The notes under the pieces were generated by a model. The model was not told the origin of the DNA. It searched no databases and worked only from the letters and a program-made list of their open reading frames with translations. The position numbers and the translations under genes are program-made. From assembly GCA_011390335.1 (NCBI GenBank), contig JAABSO010000006.1, forward strand, positions 62,001 to 126,000: a DNA stretch of 64,000 nt, in the 5' to 3' direction. Origin of the DNA: Desulfotignum sp. (GTDB lineage: Bacteria > Desulfobacterota > Desulfobacteria > Desulfobacterales > Desulfobacteraceae). This document shows, one piece after another, positions 1-7,714 of the stretch; position 1 is the stretch's first letter, and each line of letters opens with the position of its first letter.

Positions 1-1044
1 CTGATTTCTGACCTGAAAGAAATACAAACCGCAGCGACGCGTTCGGCTGATATCACAAAGCAGTTGCTGGCTTTTGCCAGAAAACAGACTATTGCCCCCA
101 GACAATTGGATTTGAATAATACATTGGAGAAGATGCTCAATATGCTGCGCCGTCTCATCGGCGAAGACATTGACCTGGTCTGGAAGCCCACTGCCCAGAT
201 CTGGCCGGTTAAAATGGACCCATCCCAGATCGACCAGATCCTTGCCAATCTCTGCGTCAATGCACGGGATGCCATTGCAGGTGTGGGAAAACTCACGATA
301 GAAACCGGAAGAAAATCATTTGATCAGGAATACTGCAACGAACATTCCGGCTTCACCCCCGGTGATTTTGTCCTGCTGGCGGTCAGTGACAATGGAAACG
401 GCATGGATAAAATCACCCTGGAAAATCTTTTCGAGCCGTTTTTCACCACCAAGGAGGTGGGCAAAGGCACCGGTTTGGGGCTTGCCACCGTTTACGGCAT
501 TGTCAAACAGAATAACGGTTTCATCAATGTATACAGTGAACCAGGCCAGGGTTCCACCTTCAAAATTTATCTGCCCCGGTTAGTTGGGGATGAAGACTCT
601 GACAAGGCCGTGCCTGAGAAAAAAGCAGTTGCCGGTGGGACTGAAACCATTCTGCTGGTGGAAGATGAGCCTTCTATCCTCAGGATGACCCGGATGATGC
701 TGGAAAGGAAAGGTTATACCGTACTGTCCGCAGCCACACCCTCAGAAGCCGTGGAAAAGGTGAAAAATCATTCTGGGCCTATTGAACTACTTATGACTGA
801 CGTGGTCATGCCGGAGATGAACGGCCGGGATTTAGCAGAAAAAGTGACATCTCTTTATCCCCACATCAAACTGCTGTTCATGTCCGGGTATACTGCAGAT
901 ATCATTGCCCACCAAGGAATCCTGGATGATGGAAGGGGTTTTATCCAAAAGCCTTTTTCAATGGTGGACATGACAGAAAAAGTGAGGAATGTTTTGGATT
1001 CTTCCTCGGATAAGCAATTCTCTTCGAACCGAAAGCACCAGTGA
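1..1044 (+). CDS. Hybrid sensor histidine kinase, C-terminal part (HATPase + receiver); 5' end outside window
   Basis: The reading frame is open from base 1, so the sensor input and the phospho-accepting His lie upstream. What remains is the end of the dimerisation helix ([14 protein letters not shown]), then an ATPase with N box ([10 protein letters not shown]), G1 (DNGNGMD), F box (FEPFFTTKE) and G2 ([12 protein letters not shown]) at codons 75 to 170. A receiver domain follows from about codon 215 (LLVEDE), with the likely phospho-Asp in MTDVVMP near codon 267 and Lys in QKPF. This is the usual layout of hybrid kinases that pass phosphate internally. The last nine or so residues (QFSSNRKHQ) look unlike a receiver end and coincide with the truncated end of the antisense FAD pseudogene, suggesting the two genes were joined by a deletion. 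The signal sensed is unknown. Confidence 0.93.
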   Translation: MISDLKEIQTAATRSADITKQLLAFARKQTIAPRQLDLNNTLEKMLNMLRRLIGEDIDLVWKPTAQIWPVKMDPSQIDQILANLCVNARDAIAGVGKLTIETGRKSFDQEYCNEHSGFTPGDFVLLAVSDNGNGMDKITLENLFEPFFTTKEVGKGTGLGLATVYGIVKQNNGFINVYSEPGQGSTFKIYLPRLVGDEDSDKAVPEKKAVAGGTETILLVEDEPSILRMTRMMLERKGYTVLSAATPSEAVEKVKNHSGPIELLMTDVVMPEMNGRDLAEKVTSLYPHIKLLFMSGYTADIIAHQGILDDGRGFIQKPFSMVDMTEKVRNVLDSSSDKQFSSNRKHQ

Positions 1045-1757
1045 TTCATTGTCCATTGATTTATGATCCAGCACGACAACAGCTATCAGGTGTCTGCCAG
1101 ATGATGAATACGAAGGCGCCGTCAGGGTTGGTATAGCAAGATTGTTAATGAGCCCTTTTTTTTGGCTGTTCAAAATCAAAAACGGGTTGGAAATCGGAGG
1201 TTTTTCAGCAGAAAAATAAAGACACCATTCTCCCTTTGAATTAGACTTGACGGGACTTCTTAACAATCGCTCCGTCTCTGGTCCCTCTGTTGCAATGACT
1301 ATTGTTTTTCCGGTAATTTTCTGGCCGTTTGTGAGTGTCACGCCGTCATTACCAATCAAATCTACTCTTGCATTGAAACGAATTTTGTTTTCCGCAAAAA
1401 GCTGTAGAATTCTCAATCGATCCGTTATTGTGCCAATGGGTGACGTCAGCGTACCCCATAAATCCGGTGGTCTTCGAATGGGATCAGAAATGTAAAAAAG
1501 TTGTCCATTTGTCCTTACAGCGAAGCCTGGTAAAAAGGATTTTAAATCGAGTGCATCATAATCTAACTGGCTGCGGGTTTCAGGATAAGCTGTTTGCAGA
1601 ACGTGAAACCCATGATCAAGGATAACCCATCAACATGATCTGATTTTATCCTGCCTCCTACTTTTTGACCGGCTTCAAGGATCAGAAATCTTAGATCCTC
1701 TCGCATAAGAGTCTTGGCGCAAGCCAAACCGGAGATACCTGCTCCAATGATGATCAC
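958..1757 (-). pseudogene. Frameshifted and internally deleted FAD-dependent oxidoreductase (amine oxidase/phytoene desaturase-like)
   Basis: Reading the minus strand from a GTG at 1757 with AGGAG upstream gives a Rossmann FAD-binding start (IIIGAGISGLACAKTL, then LEAGQKVGGRI). The frame is lost near 1612 to 1625. One base further on, the family sequence continues without stops (DHGFHVLQTAYPETR, YISDPIRRPP) and joins the downstream frame read to position 958. Family members are about 420 residues. Here the segment between LRILQL and FAENKIRF is about 100 residues short, and the C-terminus ends after VRREL, where sequence antisense to the kinase gene takes over. One frameshift, one internal deletion and one terminal truncation make a functional product very unlikely. 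The family assignment is from motif recognition. Confidence 0.75.
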
Positions 1758-1815
1758 ATCTGTATCTGATTTTCTCCTGAATTATTTCCAGCTGAAAATT
1801 CCGCGATCTGGACTG

Positions 1816-1850
1816 GAAAAAAAGGCCCCTCAAATGAGTTGAGGGGCCTT
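1816..1850 (-). terminator. Intrinsic terminator of the 100-residue small-protein gene
   Basis: A perfect 12-bp inverted repeat (1822 to 1833 with 1839 to 1850, arms AAGGCCCCTCAA / TTGAGGGGCCTT) encloses a 5-nt loop. On the minus strand it is followed directly by a run of T. It lies 40 bp after the stop of the gene at 1891 to 2193. Confidence 0.88.
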
Positions 1851-1890
1851 TCATTTATTTAGCACCATCTCAACACGGTGACTATGGTGA

Positions 1891-2193
1891 TCAGCCGCCT
1901 ACACTTCCTGCATCAAGGTCTTTCCATGCTCTGTCAACACTGCTTCCGATTGTTCCAAAAAGCTCATCAAGTTCATTTTTCATGGGTGACCAGTCTGATG
2001 GACATTCATTCTCTAACTGATCAACTCGAGACTGTGCTGCTACGACTTCCTGATCAAGTTGTCCAATTAATGGTAATATTTTTTCTTTTTCAGCAGATCC
2101 GTAAGTGTCTGCCACTTTTTTCATTGCTTCGAGTTTTTCTTTCCAAGCAGTAACTTCTGCCTTCATTGCCTTACAATAATCTTTTACATCCAT
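1891..2193 (-). CDS. Small helical protein of unknown function, 100 residues, with a conserved GG-ending tail
   Basis: I do not recognise a named family. The product is highly charged and predicted helical, with a coiled-coil-like middle (about residues 15 to 65, rich in K, E, A, L and Q), no signal peptide and no membrane segment. AAGGA stands upstream of the ATG. The last 27 residues (ELDELFGTIGSSVDRAWK ... SVGG) are nearly repeated by a separate 30-codon gene at 7314 to 7406, so this tail is probably a functional unit such as a binding peptide. The gene has its own strong terminator. It could be a small scaffold or stress protein; the sequence alone does not say. Confidence 0.75.
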   Translation of the reverse strand: MDVKDYCKAMKAEVTAWKEKLEAMKKVADTYGSAEKEKILPLIGQLDQEVVAAQSRVDQLENECPSDWSPMKNELDELFGTIGSSVDRAWKDLDAGSVGG

Positions 2194-2564
2194 AATGAAT
2201 CCTTCGAATTTGGGTTAATAAAGAATGCATATAACTTTATTTTTCACTTCAGAGCACACCAATGGAATTAAAGCTGATGAGTCTTCTATGGATAAAATTA
2301 TATCGGTTAAATAATATACACGCTTATCAAATGCATGCAACTTGTTATTGAAATTTTATCTAATTCGGCCGGGAAATCAAAATTATCAGCCCGTGAAATT
2401 AAATGAGTTGCAAAGTTTGGAAGGAAATGCTTTTATTTTGTATGGTTATGAATATAGTTCCTTTTTTCAAGCTCCGCCTCTAAATTCGGCCATACTATTT
2501 TTCCATAGGCCCTGGCGCTGTGAAAAAGGAACCCTTTTTCTATTTATTTAAAAGGACACCCATT
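2194..2564. other. AT-rich divergent intergenic region
   Basis: No convincing gene lies between the divergent genes at 1891 to 2193 and 2565 to 3173. It must hold both promoters, but I see no clean -35/-10 pair. A 12-bp near-perfect inverted repeat (GTTCCTTTTTTCA at 2457 to 2469 with TGAAAAAGGAAC at 2521 to 2532) brackets the 50 bp before the desulfidase gene. It could fold in the leader RNA or be chance in AT-rich sequence. Confidence 0.4.
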
Positions 2565-3173
2565 ATGAGTAAGAAAGATAAAAAAATCATTTTAGTTGCT
2601 CAGTGTTTAATTAATCCTTACTGTCGTGTTCATGTGCTTGGACAAAATTTTCCCTTGTCACATGAATTAATGGACTATTTAATGAAGTTACGGGTCGGTA
2701 TTATCCAATACGCCTGCCCTGAAACAACCGCCATGGGATTACAGCGTAATCCACAGGGCAGACAGCAATATGACAATATGTTTTTCCGAAATCATTGCAA
2801 AGAACTGCTGCAAACACCATTTCTTATGGTTGAGGAATTCCTGAGAAACGGCTATCGCCTGGTGGCCTATATCGGCCTGTACAATAGCCCGACCTGCGGG
2901 ATTCACTGGGGCAAGCACAAGGTGAACAGGTATCATACAGAATCGCCCATGCCGGTGGACGAACCTGGCGCTGAAGATCCTATACTAATGGGTATTATGG
3001 CAGAAATCCTATCTGAAAAATTTCATGCCTTGAATATGGATGTTCCTTTTCTTGAATTACCGATTCAACAGCCACCGGAATCGGAACAACGGGCCAAGTT
3101 CTGGCTTGATCTGAAACATTTGGTTGAACCCCGCAATCCGGAATATATGACAGCGGAGTTCACCGGCAAATGA
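2565..3173 (+). CDS. TudS-related putative desulfidase ([4Fe-4S], DUF523-like)
   Basis: The ATG at 2565 follows AAAGGA with good spacing and gives 202 residues. Three cysteines sit in conserved settings: VAQCLINP near the N-terminus, QYACPETTAMGL near residue 50, and NSPTCGIHWG near residue 110. In the 2-thiouracil desulfidase TudS, three such cysteines hold a [4Fe-4S] cluster whose free iron takes sulfur from the substrate. This protein matches the clostridial/deltaproteobacterial TudS-related branch rather than TudS itself, so the thio-substrate is unknown. The product is soluble and cytoplasmic. The next small frame overlaps the stop codon, implying translational coupling. Confidence 0.78.
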   Translation: MSKKDKKIILVAQCLINPYCRVHVLGQNFPLSHELMDYLMKLRVGIIQYACPETTAMGLQRNPQGRQQYDNMFFRNHCKELLQTPFLMVEEFLRNGYRLVAYIGLYNSPTCGIHWGKHKVNRYHTESPMPVDEPGAEDPILMGIMAEILSEKFHALNMDVPFLELPIQQPPESEQRAKFWLDLKHLVEPRNPEYMTAEFTGK

Positions 3174-3322
3174 ATCATATCAGCGTTGGCTTTTCCATTC
3201 ACAGGCCGGAGATAGTTCCGGTCACTGCTCGGATCATGGAGCAGCATGCCGTTACGGAAAAGGCCCGACTTGCCGTGGCAGATTATATAAAAACCCATTA
3301 TCACAAGCATGTTTTGCTGTAA
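3170..3322 (+). CDS. Small 50-residue ORF, probably the remnant of a larger gene
   Basis: The ATG overlaps the desulfidase stop codon (ATGA), typical of coupled translation. The first half (MNHISVGFSIHRPEIVP) reads like the start of a conserved larger protein. The second half (KARLAVADYIKTHYHKH) looks like the end of a protein helix, so an in-frame internal deletion is plausible. I cannot name the family. Neighbouring genes on both sides of it show the same kind of damage. Confidence 0.4.
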   Translation: MNHISVGFSIHRPEIVPVTARIMEQHAVTEKARLAVADYIKTHYHKHVLL

Positions 3323-3343
3323 CCTGTCAACCTGGAGGTGTTG

Positions 3344-3639
3344 ATGCAAAAAACAGACATTTCAATTGAATCTTTGGGTGCGTTCAGTGTGCTCAACGGA
3401 CACGGAGAATCAATACAACTTGCATCCCTGTGGAAAAACCGGACAGCGGTTCTGGTATTTGTCCGGCATTCAGGCAGGGGCACCGGCAGGGGGCTGTCCA
3501 GGGCAGTGCCCTGCAGCTGGGCGGGGCCATTGTTGTCGATGTCTCCGGTGCTGTCCGCTATTATTACGCAAGTGCCAAGGCAGGGGATCATCCGGCAGTT
3601 GAAGATTTGATCCAGGCTGTTGATACGGGCAGCAATTAG
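3344..3639 (+). pseudogene. Degraded peroxiredoxin-like (AhpC/TSA-type, thioredoxin fold) gene
   Basis: A GGAGGT ribosome site precedes ATG 3344. The first 40 codons (ESIQLASLWKNRTAVLVFVRH) match the entry to a thioredoxin-fold peroxiredoxin-like protein. The region that should carry the catalytic Cys and most of the fold is missing. Shortly after VRH the family sequence continues in another frame (ALQLGGAIVVDVSGAVRYYY, then AGDHPAVEDLIQAVD) to a stop at 3639. About 100 codons remain of the usual 170 to 190. The loss of the active site together with the frame change indicates a pseudogene. Confidence 0.68.
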
Positions 3640-3777
3640 CCCGCTGAAAACCGACAGTTCATATACCAACGGTCAAAAAAAATTACAAATCTTTGCGAGG
3701 CTGTTCCGCCCCATGCGGCCACGGATATCCATGCCGCACTGGCTTTGCCAGACAGCGCCAGCCCAAAGGAGATAACG

Positions 3778-4911
3778 GTGTCATCAACCGTATGCAACAC
3801 GCACGACAGGGTAACGATTCAGAGAACCAGAGCGGGTCTGCAATCCCTTTATGTCGGCGATTCTCTGGCCATGCCGGTTCACTGGTATTACAATCCCATG
3901 GACATTCTCAAAGCTTTTCCCGGCGGGATTCAACAACTTGAAGATGCCCCCGGATATCATCCATCATCGATCATGTCGCTGCATTCCACGGCAAAAGGCG
4001 GCCGGGGGCCTCAGGCTGGCGATGCGGGCAGGGAAATTGTGGGCAAGGTGATCCTCAAGGGCAAAAGATCTTTCTGGGGCCTTCCGAATCAGCATTATCA
4101 TCAGGGAATGAAAGCCGGGGAAAACACCCTCAACGCCCATTGTGCCAGGGTGGTGACAAGATCCATAACAGCAGCTGGTGGATGCTACGACAAAGCGCGG
4201 TTTTTAACCGATTACATTGATTTCATGACCGCAGATCCGCCCCGGCATCCCGACACCTATGCAGAATCCTTTCACCGGGGATTTTTTGCCAACCTGGAAC
4301 GTGGAAAGGCGCCCGTGCAATGCGGGGCTGTCACCCATGACACCCCTTCGGTGGGGGGACTGGTGATGCTGGGTCCCATTGCCATTGCCGGGTTTCTGCA
4401 GAAAAATTCTTTGAAAATTGTACAGGATCTCTGCAGGCAACACCTGTTTCTCACCCATCCGGATGCCTTTCTTGCCGGGATCAGTGATGCCTTTGTTCAA
4501 CTGGTGCAAGGTCTGCTTTTCAGAAAAAATGATGAACCGCCCCAGCAGCTTATTGCCGACACCGCCCGGCAGTCCGTGGGCCTGGATCTGAAACGACTTG
4601 CTTCACAGGTGCGCTCCGACAATGAGGTGGTGGGCGGCCGTTATTCTACGGCCTGCTATATCACCGATTCCTGGCCGGTCATTCTGTATCTGTCCTATGT
4701 ATATGCAGACGACCTGCAAGCCGCTTTGCTGACCAATACCAACCTGGGAGGTGACAATGTGCACCGGGGTGCAGTACTGGGTCTCATCCTGGGACTTGGC
4801 ACCGGCCGGACCGTGGATGCCTTTTTCAATCAACTGGCAGACCGTAAGGCCATTGATGCGGAGATAACAGGTTTGATCGGTCATATAAAAGAAACCAACC
4901 CCATTCAATGA
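3778..4911 (+). CDS. ADP-ribosylglycohydrolase family protein
   Basis: This ARH/DraG-fold enzyme family removes ADP-ribose from proteins or small molecules using two Mg ions. Visible family features are GDSLAMPVHW near the start, THDTPSVGG in the middle and the metal-binding NLGGDNVHRGAVLG near the C-terminus. I chose GTG 3778 as start because AAAGGAG lies 6 nt before it; in-frame starts further upstream have no ribosome site. That gives 377 residues, longer than DraG, similar to the larger bacterial ARH relatives. No matching ADP-ribosyltransferase is visible nearby, so the substrate is unknown. The product is cytoplasmic, with no signal peptide. Confidence 0.85.
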   Translation: MSSTVCNTHDRVTIQRTRAGLQSLYVGDSLAMPVHWYYNPMDILKAFPGGIQQLEDAPGYHPSSIMSLHSTAKGGRGPQAGDAGREIVGKVILKGKRSFWGLPNQHYHQGMKAGENTLNAHCARVVTRSITAAGGCYDKARFLTDYIDFMTADPPRHPDTYAESFHRGFFANLERGKAPVQCGAVTHDTPSVGGLVMLGPIAIAGFLQKNSLKIVQDLCRQHLFLTHPDAFLAGISDAFVQLVQGLLFRKNDEPPQQLIADTARQSVGLDLKRLASQVRSDNEVVGGRYSTACYITDSWPVILYLSYVYADDLQAALLTNTNLGGDNVHRGAVLGLILGLGTGRTVDAFFNQLADRKAIDAEITGLIGHIKETNPIQ

Positions 4912-5267
4912 TATCGAAAAAAAGGAGCGGCAGCATGCAGAAAGTAAAAGGACGGGTCACACTGGTACCCTGTGTTTGTGGTAGCAAAAAAAACGACTTC
5001 ATGTCTGAATGATATCTGATGGAATGTGGATGGTTGAAAGCCGGGAATCTGTTTCACCGTTTGGATAAACCTGTCGAACTGGTTGTGATAAAGGGAATTC
5101 ACCATTGCATCCTTGGTAGAAAAATAATTAAAAACCACTTTTCAACGCAAGGAATCCACGATATAAGGAAATAAACCTTGTTTCATGATTGAGGTACCCC
5201 TGTTCCGTTGCAAATAAAATGCTGCCATTGCCGCAGAGCATTTCAACTATAGATAAAGGAGGTCCCG
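4912..5267. other. Intergenic stretch with possible gene remnants
   Basis: Only a 25-codon frame (4935 to 5012) with a good ribosome site is evident. On the minus strand a 77-codon frame ending at 4905 (containing NQFDRFIQTVKQIPGFQ) has protein-like composition but no start with a ribosome site, and could be a fragment of a lost gene. The AAAGGAGG before the acyl-CoA ligase is at the right end. I see no RNA gene here. Confidence 0.4.
4935..5012 (+). CDS. 25-codon ORF with strong ribosome site, possible remnant
   Basis: AAAGGAG lies 7 nt upstream of ATG 4935, directly after the ADP-ribosylglycohydrolase gene. The peptide (MQKVKGRVTLVPCVCGSKKN) has a CxC motif and reads like the N-terminus of a longer protein cut short by a stop. 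It may be the head of a deleted third gene in this operon. Function unknown. Confidence 0.3.
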   Translation: MQKVKGRVTLVPCVCGSKKNDFMSE

Positions 5268-6989
5268 ATGACCGATTGGAAAACCCCATTTTGGCCCGAA
5301 AGCGTTTCCCGAACAGTGGCAGACTATCACTATCCCATTTTTAAATTACTGGATGACTCTGCAGCCAAGTATCCTGACCAGGCGTATACTATCTTCAACG
5401 GGGCCACCAAAACCTATGCTCAAGTAAGGAACACAGCCGACCGCATCGCCAATTTCCTTGCAGCCAAAGGCATTGGAAAGGGGGACAAGGTGGCGATTTT
5501 TCTGCCCAACATCCCCCATTTTCCTGAGATCCTTTTCGGTATTCTCAAGGCGGGGGCCGTGGCCGTGAACTGTAATCCGGTCTACACCCCGCCGGAGCTC
5601 AACTATCAGCTCAAGGATTCCGAATCCAAAGCCGTATTTTGCATGGACCATCCGGAGCTCTACCCCAAAACAGTGGAGGCCATAAAGGGGACGGATGTGG
5701 ACATTGTCATCGTCTGCAATATCAAAAGCTATCTACCGAAATTAAAAGGTTTCCTTGGAAGCCTTCTGGGGAAAATTCCCAAAGCGGCCAGCCACAACAC
5801 CGGCCATATCATGTTCGACGACATGGTCGCCCAGGCAAGCCCCGCCCCGCCTGCTGTTGAGATCGATCCTGAAAACGACACCGCCATCATGCTCTATACC
5901 GGAGGCACCACAGGTGTACCCAAGGGTGCGGAGCTGTCACATACCAATTTCACTTACGATGTGGAGGCCCTGTTCGAATGCCTTCGCCTGATCCATGAAG
6001 AGGGCAAACCGCCGGAGCGGGCGCGTATGGGCGGATTCCACTGTTTCCTGGGCGTCCTGCCCTGGTACCACAGCTTCGGGATCACCGTGGCCCTGCTCTC
6101 TGCTACAGCCTCGGGCAGCCGCCTGGTTTGCATCCCTGACCCCAGGGCGGGCAATCCTCCATTTACCGAGGTGCTCAAGGCAGTCCAGACGTATAAGCCG
6201 ACCATCATGCCGGCTGTTCCTACCATTTTCGTGGCCTTTACCAACCATTCCAAGCTCAACGAATATGACCTGTCCTCCCTCATGGGCTGTTTTTCCGGTG
6301 GCGCCCCTCTGCCGCCGGAGGTCTGCCGGCAGTTTGAGAAAAAGACCGGTTCTGTTATATTTGAAGGCTATGGCCTCACCGAAACCTCTCCGGTGATTTC
6401 CGCCAACCCCACCAATCCCGAGACCCGAAAGATCGGATCCATTGGGTTTCCCCTGCCCGGCACCGATGTTAAAATCCTGGACCTGGTAGATCCCACTATT
6501 GAGAAACCCCGGGGAGAGGACGGAGAGATTGCGGCCTGCGGTCCTCAGGTCATGAAGGGGTATTGGAAGCGGCCCGATGCCAATGACGAGGTCTTTGTTT
6601 CTCTGGAAGGAAAGCGGTATTTTCTCACCGGTGATATCGGCCACATCGACGAAGATGGCTATATCCTGATCACGGACCGAAAAAAAGACATGATTATCGT
6701 GGGCGGATTCAACGTTTACCCCAGGGATGTGGAGGACATTCTTTACACCCATCCCAAGGTGGAACTGTGCGCCGTTATCGGTGTTCCCCACCCCAAGAGC
6801 GGGGAATCGGTAAAAGCCTTTATCAAATTAAAAGAGGGCCAGACCGCAACGGAAGAGGAGATCATGGACTTCTGCAAAAAAAACATGGCCGGATACAAAC
6901 GGCCCAGACAGATCAAATTCAAGGATATAATACCGGTATCCAATATTGGAAAGGTGTTGCGTCGTGTGCTCCGGGACGAGGAATCCTGA
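5268..6989 (+). CDS. Long-chain acyl-CoA ligase (AMP-forming), FadD-type
   Basis: The enzyme activates a fatty acid with ATP to acyl-AMP and then acyl-CoA. The 573 residues match the family length. Motifs in order: P-loop YTGGTTGVPKGAELSH near residue 210, the acid-binding loop GYGLTETSPVISANP near 365, TGDIGHIDEDGY near 455, the hinge DRKKDMIIVGGFNVYP near 475, and the catalytic Lys in IGKVLRR close to the end. An AAAGGAGG site precedes the ATG. It stands alone, probably feeding beta-oxidation or lipid synthesis. Chain-length preference cannot be read from sequence, and a short- or medium-chain acid or aryl acid is possible. Confidence 0.92.
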   Translation: MTDWKTPFWPESVSRTVADYHYPIFKLLDDSAAKYPDQAYTIFNGATKTYAQVRNTADRIANFLAAKGIGKGDKVAIFLPNIPHFPEILFGILKAGAVAVNCNPVYTPPELNYQLKDSESKAVFCMDHPELYPKTVEAIKGTDVDIVIVCNIKSYLPKLKGFLGSLLGKIPKAASHNTGHIMFDDMVAQASPAPPAVEIDPENDTAIMLYTGGTTGVPKGAELSHTNFTYDVEALFECLRLIHEEGKPPERARMGGFHCFLGVLPWYHSFGITVALLSATASGSRLVCIPDPRAGNPPFTEVLKAVQTYKPTIMPAVPTIFVAFTNHSKLNEYDLSSLMGCFSGGAPLPPEVCRQFEKKTGSVIFEGYGLTETSPVISANPTNPETRKIGSIGFPLPGTDVKILDLVDPTIEKPRGEDGEIAACGPQVMKGYWKRPDANDEVFVSLEGKRYFLTGDIGHIDEDGYILITDRKKDMIIVGGFNVYPRDVEDILYTHPKVELCAVIGVPHPKSGESVKAFIKLKEGQTATEEEIMDFCKKNMAGYKRPRQIKFKDIIPVSNIGKVLRRVLRDEES

Positions 6990-7313
6990 TCCTTTCACGC
7001 CTTTAAAATCCGTTCCACACCCAGGGATGTCTGTGATGAGTCCCAAAAAAAGAGATGTGCTGGTGGACAAAGGCATCCGATGATTATCAGCAAAATCCGG
7101 AAACAGATGCATCCATTCAAAATTTGCTGTGTTTTCCTTTTTCACATTGCTTTTACCAGAAATTGTATTAATACGCTTGATAGCAATTGAGATAAGTATT
7201 CCCTGTTGCTTCCTTTATGTTACTGTTTAACAGGGGATTTTGCTTACTAGGTCTTGAAATGGCTTCCCAGGAAAGTGTAAACAAAAAAACCTTAATTAAT
7301 TAAAGGAGCTCCC
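6990..7313. other. Intergenic region upstream of the 30-codon gene
   Basis: No gene is supported here. The distal end carries the promoter described at 7254 to 7283. A 7-bp inverted repeat (CCCTGTT at 7201, AACAGGG at 7229) lies 20 bp before that promoter and could be an operator. Confidence 0.4.
7254..7283 (+). promoter_or_regulatory. Sigma70-like promoter of the 30-codon gene
   Basis: TTGAAA (7254 to 7259) and TAAACA (7278 to 7283) are separated by 18 bp. The expected transcript start lies about 20 to 25 nt before the ATG at 7314. With the ribosome site and downstream terminator it completes a small transcription unit. Confidence 0.45.
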
Positions 7314-7406
7314 ATGGAAAATGAACTCGACGATCTTTTTGGTACGGTCGGGAGCAATGTGAACCGTGCCTGGAAAGAAATCGAGCCCGGGAATGTCGGC
7401 GGATAA
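7314..7406 (+). CDS. 30-residue microprotein repeating the tail of the 100-residue protein
   Basis: AAAGGAG lies 6 nt before the ATG. The product (MENELDDLFGTVG ... WKEIEPGNVGG) aligns along its whole length with the last 29 or so residues of the protein at 1891 to 2193, with about two thirds identical and the rest mostly conservative. Differences are spread out and the frame is intact, so the peptide seems to have been kept by selection. It has its own promoter-like sequence and terminator. It may be a stand-alone form of a binding tail, or an N-terminally deleted paralogue that is still translated. No known function. Confidence 0.6.
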   Translation: MENELDDLFGTVGSNVNRAWKEIEPGNVGG

Positions 7407-7435
7407 TCTCAAACTGACGATTCAGTCTGAATTCA

Positions 7436-7467
7436 AAGGCTTTGCGCATTTGCGTAAAGCCTTTTTG
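7436..7467 (+). terminator. Intrinsic terminator after the 30-codon gene
   Basis: The arms AAGGCTTTGCGCA (7436 to 7448) and TGCGTAAAGCCTT (7451 to 7463) pair with a single G-U, followed by TTTTT. It ends 60 bp after the microprotein stop. Confidence 0.8.
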
Positions 7468-7477
7468 CTTCAACTTC

Positions 7478-7690
7478 AGTGCCGGATATACAACCCCATC
7501 CGGTCCAGCGCAGCCAGGTCAATTTTCAGGGCGTGGGCGTTGTGGGCCACAGGCCCAGTCCCTGGCCCGTGTCCATGAGCAGGCTGGTGGTCGGGGTTTT
7601 TATGAGGGCGGCGAATCCGTGTTCATCCATGATGTTTTTGGCCATGTGTGCCCGGTTTTCACAGATGATGGCGGTGCGGGTATGGGGCAT
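7478..7690 (-). pseudogene. Truncated, frameshifted metallo-beta-lactamase-fold hydrolase
   Basis: The minus-strand ATG at 7690 follows AAAGGAG. The start (AIICENRAHMAKNIMDEHG, then LLMDTGQG) matches MBL-fold proteins. Just after GQG the frame shifts, and the family text resumes in the next frame (VAHNAHALKIDLAALDRMG). The sequence stops before the metal-binding HxHxDH motif that should follow within ten residues, and nothing of the remaining 200 residues is present. It lies downstream of the Cfa-like gene on the same strand and may once have been the last gene of that operon. Confidence 0.68.
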
Positions 7691-7714
7691 GGGAATAGCT
7701 CCTTTGTAGGAATA

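Noticed and set aside
2457-2532. Inverted repeat GTTCCTTTTTTCA / TGAAAAAGGAAC as a riboswitch or terminator
   Set aside because: Loop of about 50 nt, A/T-rich arms and no conserved core; likely chance or a weak hairpin.
4905-5138. A 77-codon minus-strand frame with protein-like text
   Set aside because: No ribosome site or upstream start was found; kept only as a possible gene fragment in the intergenic entry.
6828-7145. A 105-codon minus-strand frame at the end of the acyl-CoA ligase
   Set aside because: Half of it is antisense to the ligase C-terminus and there is no ribosome site.
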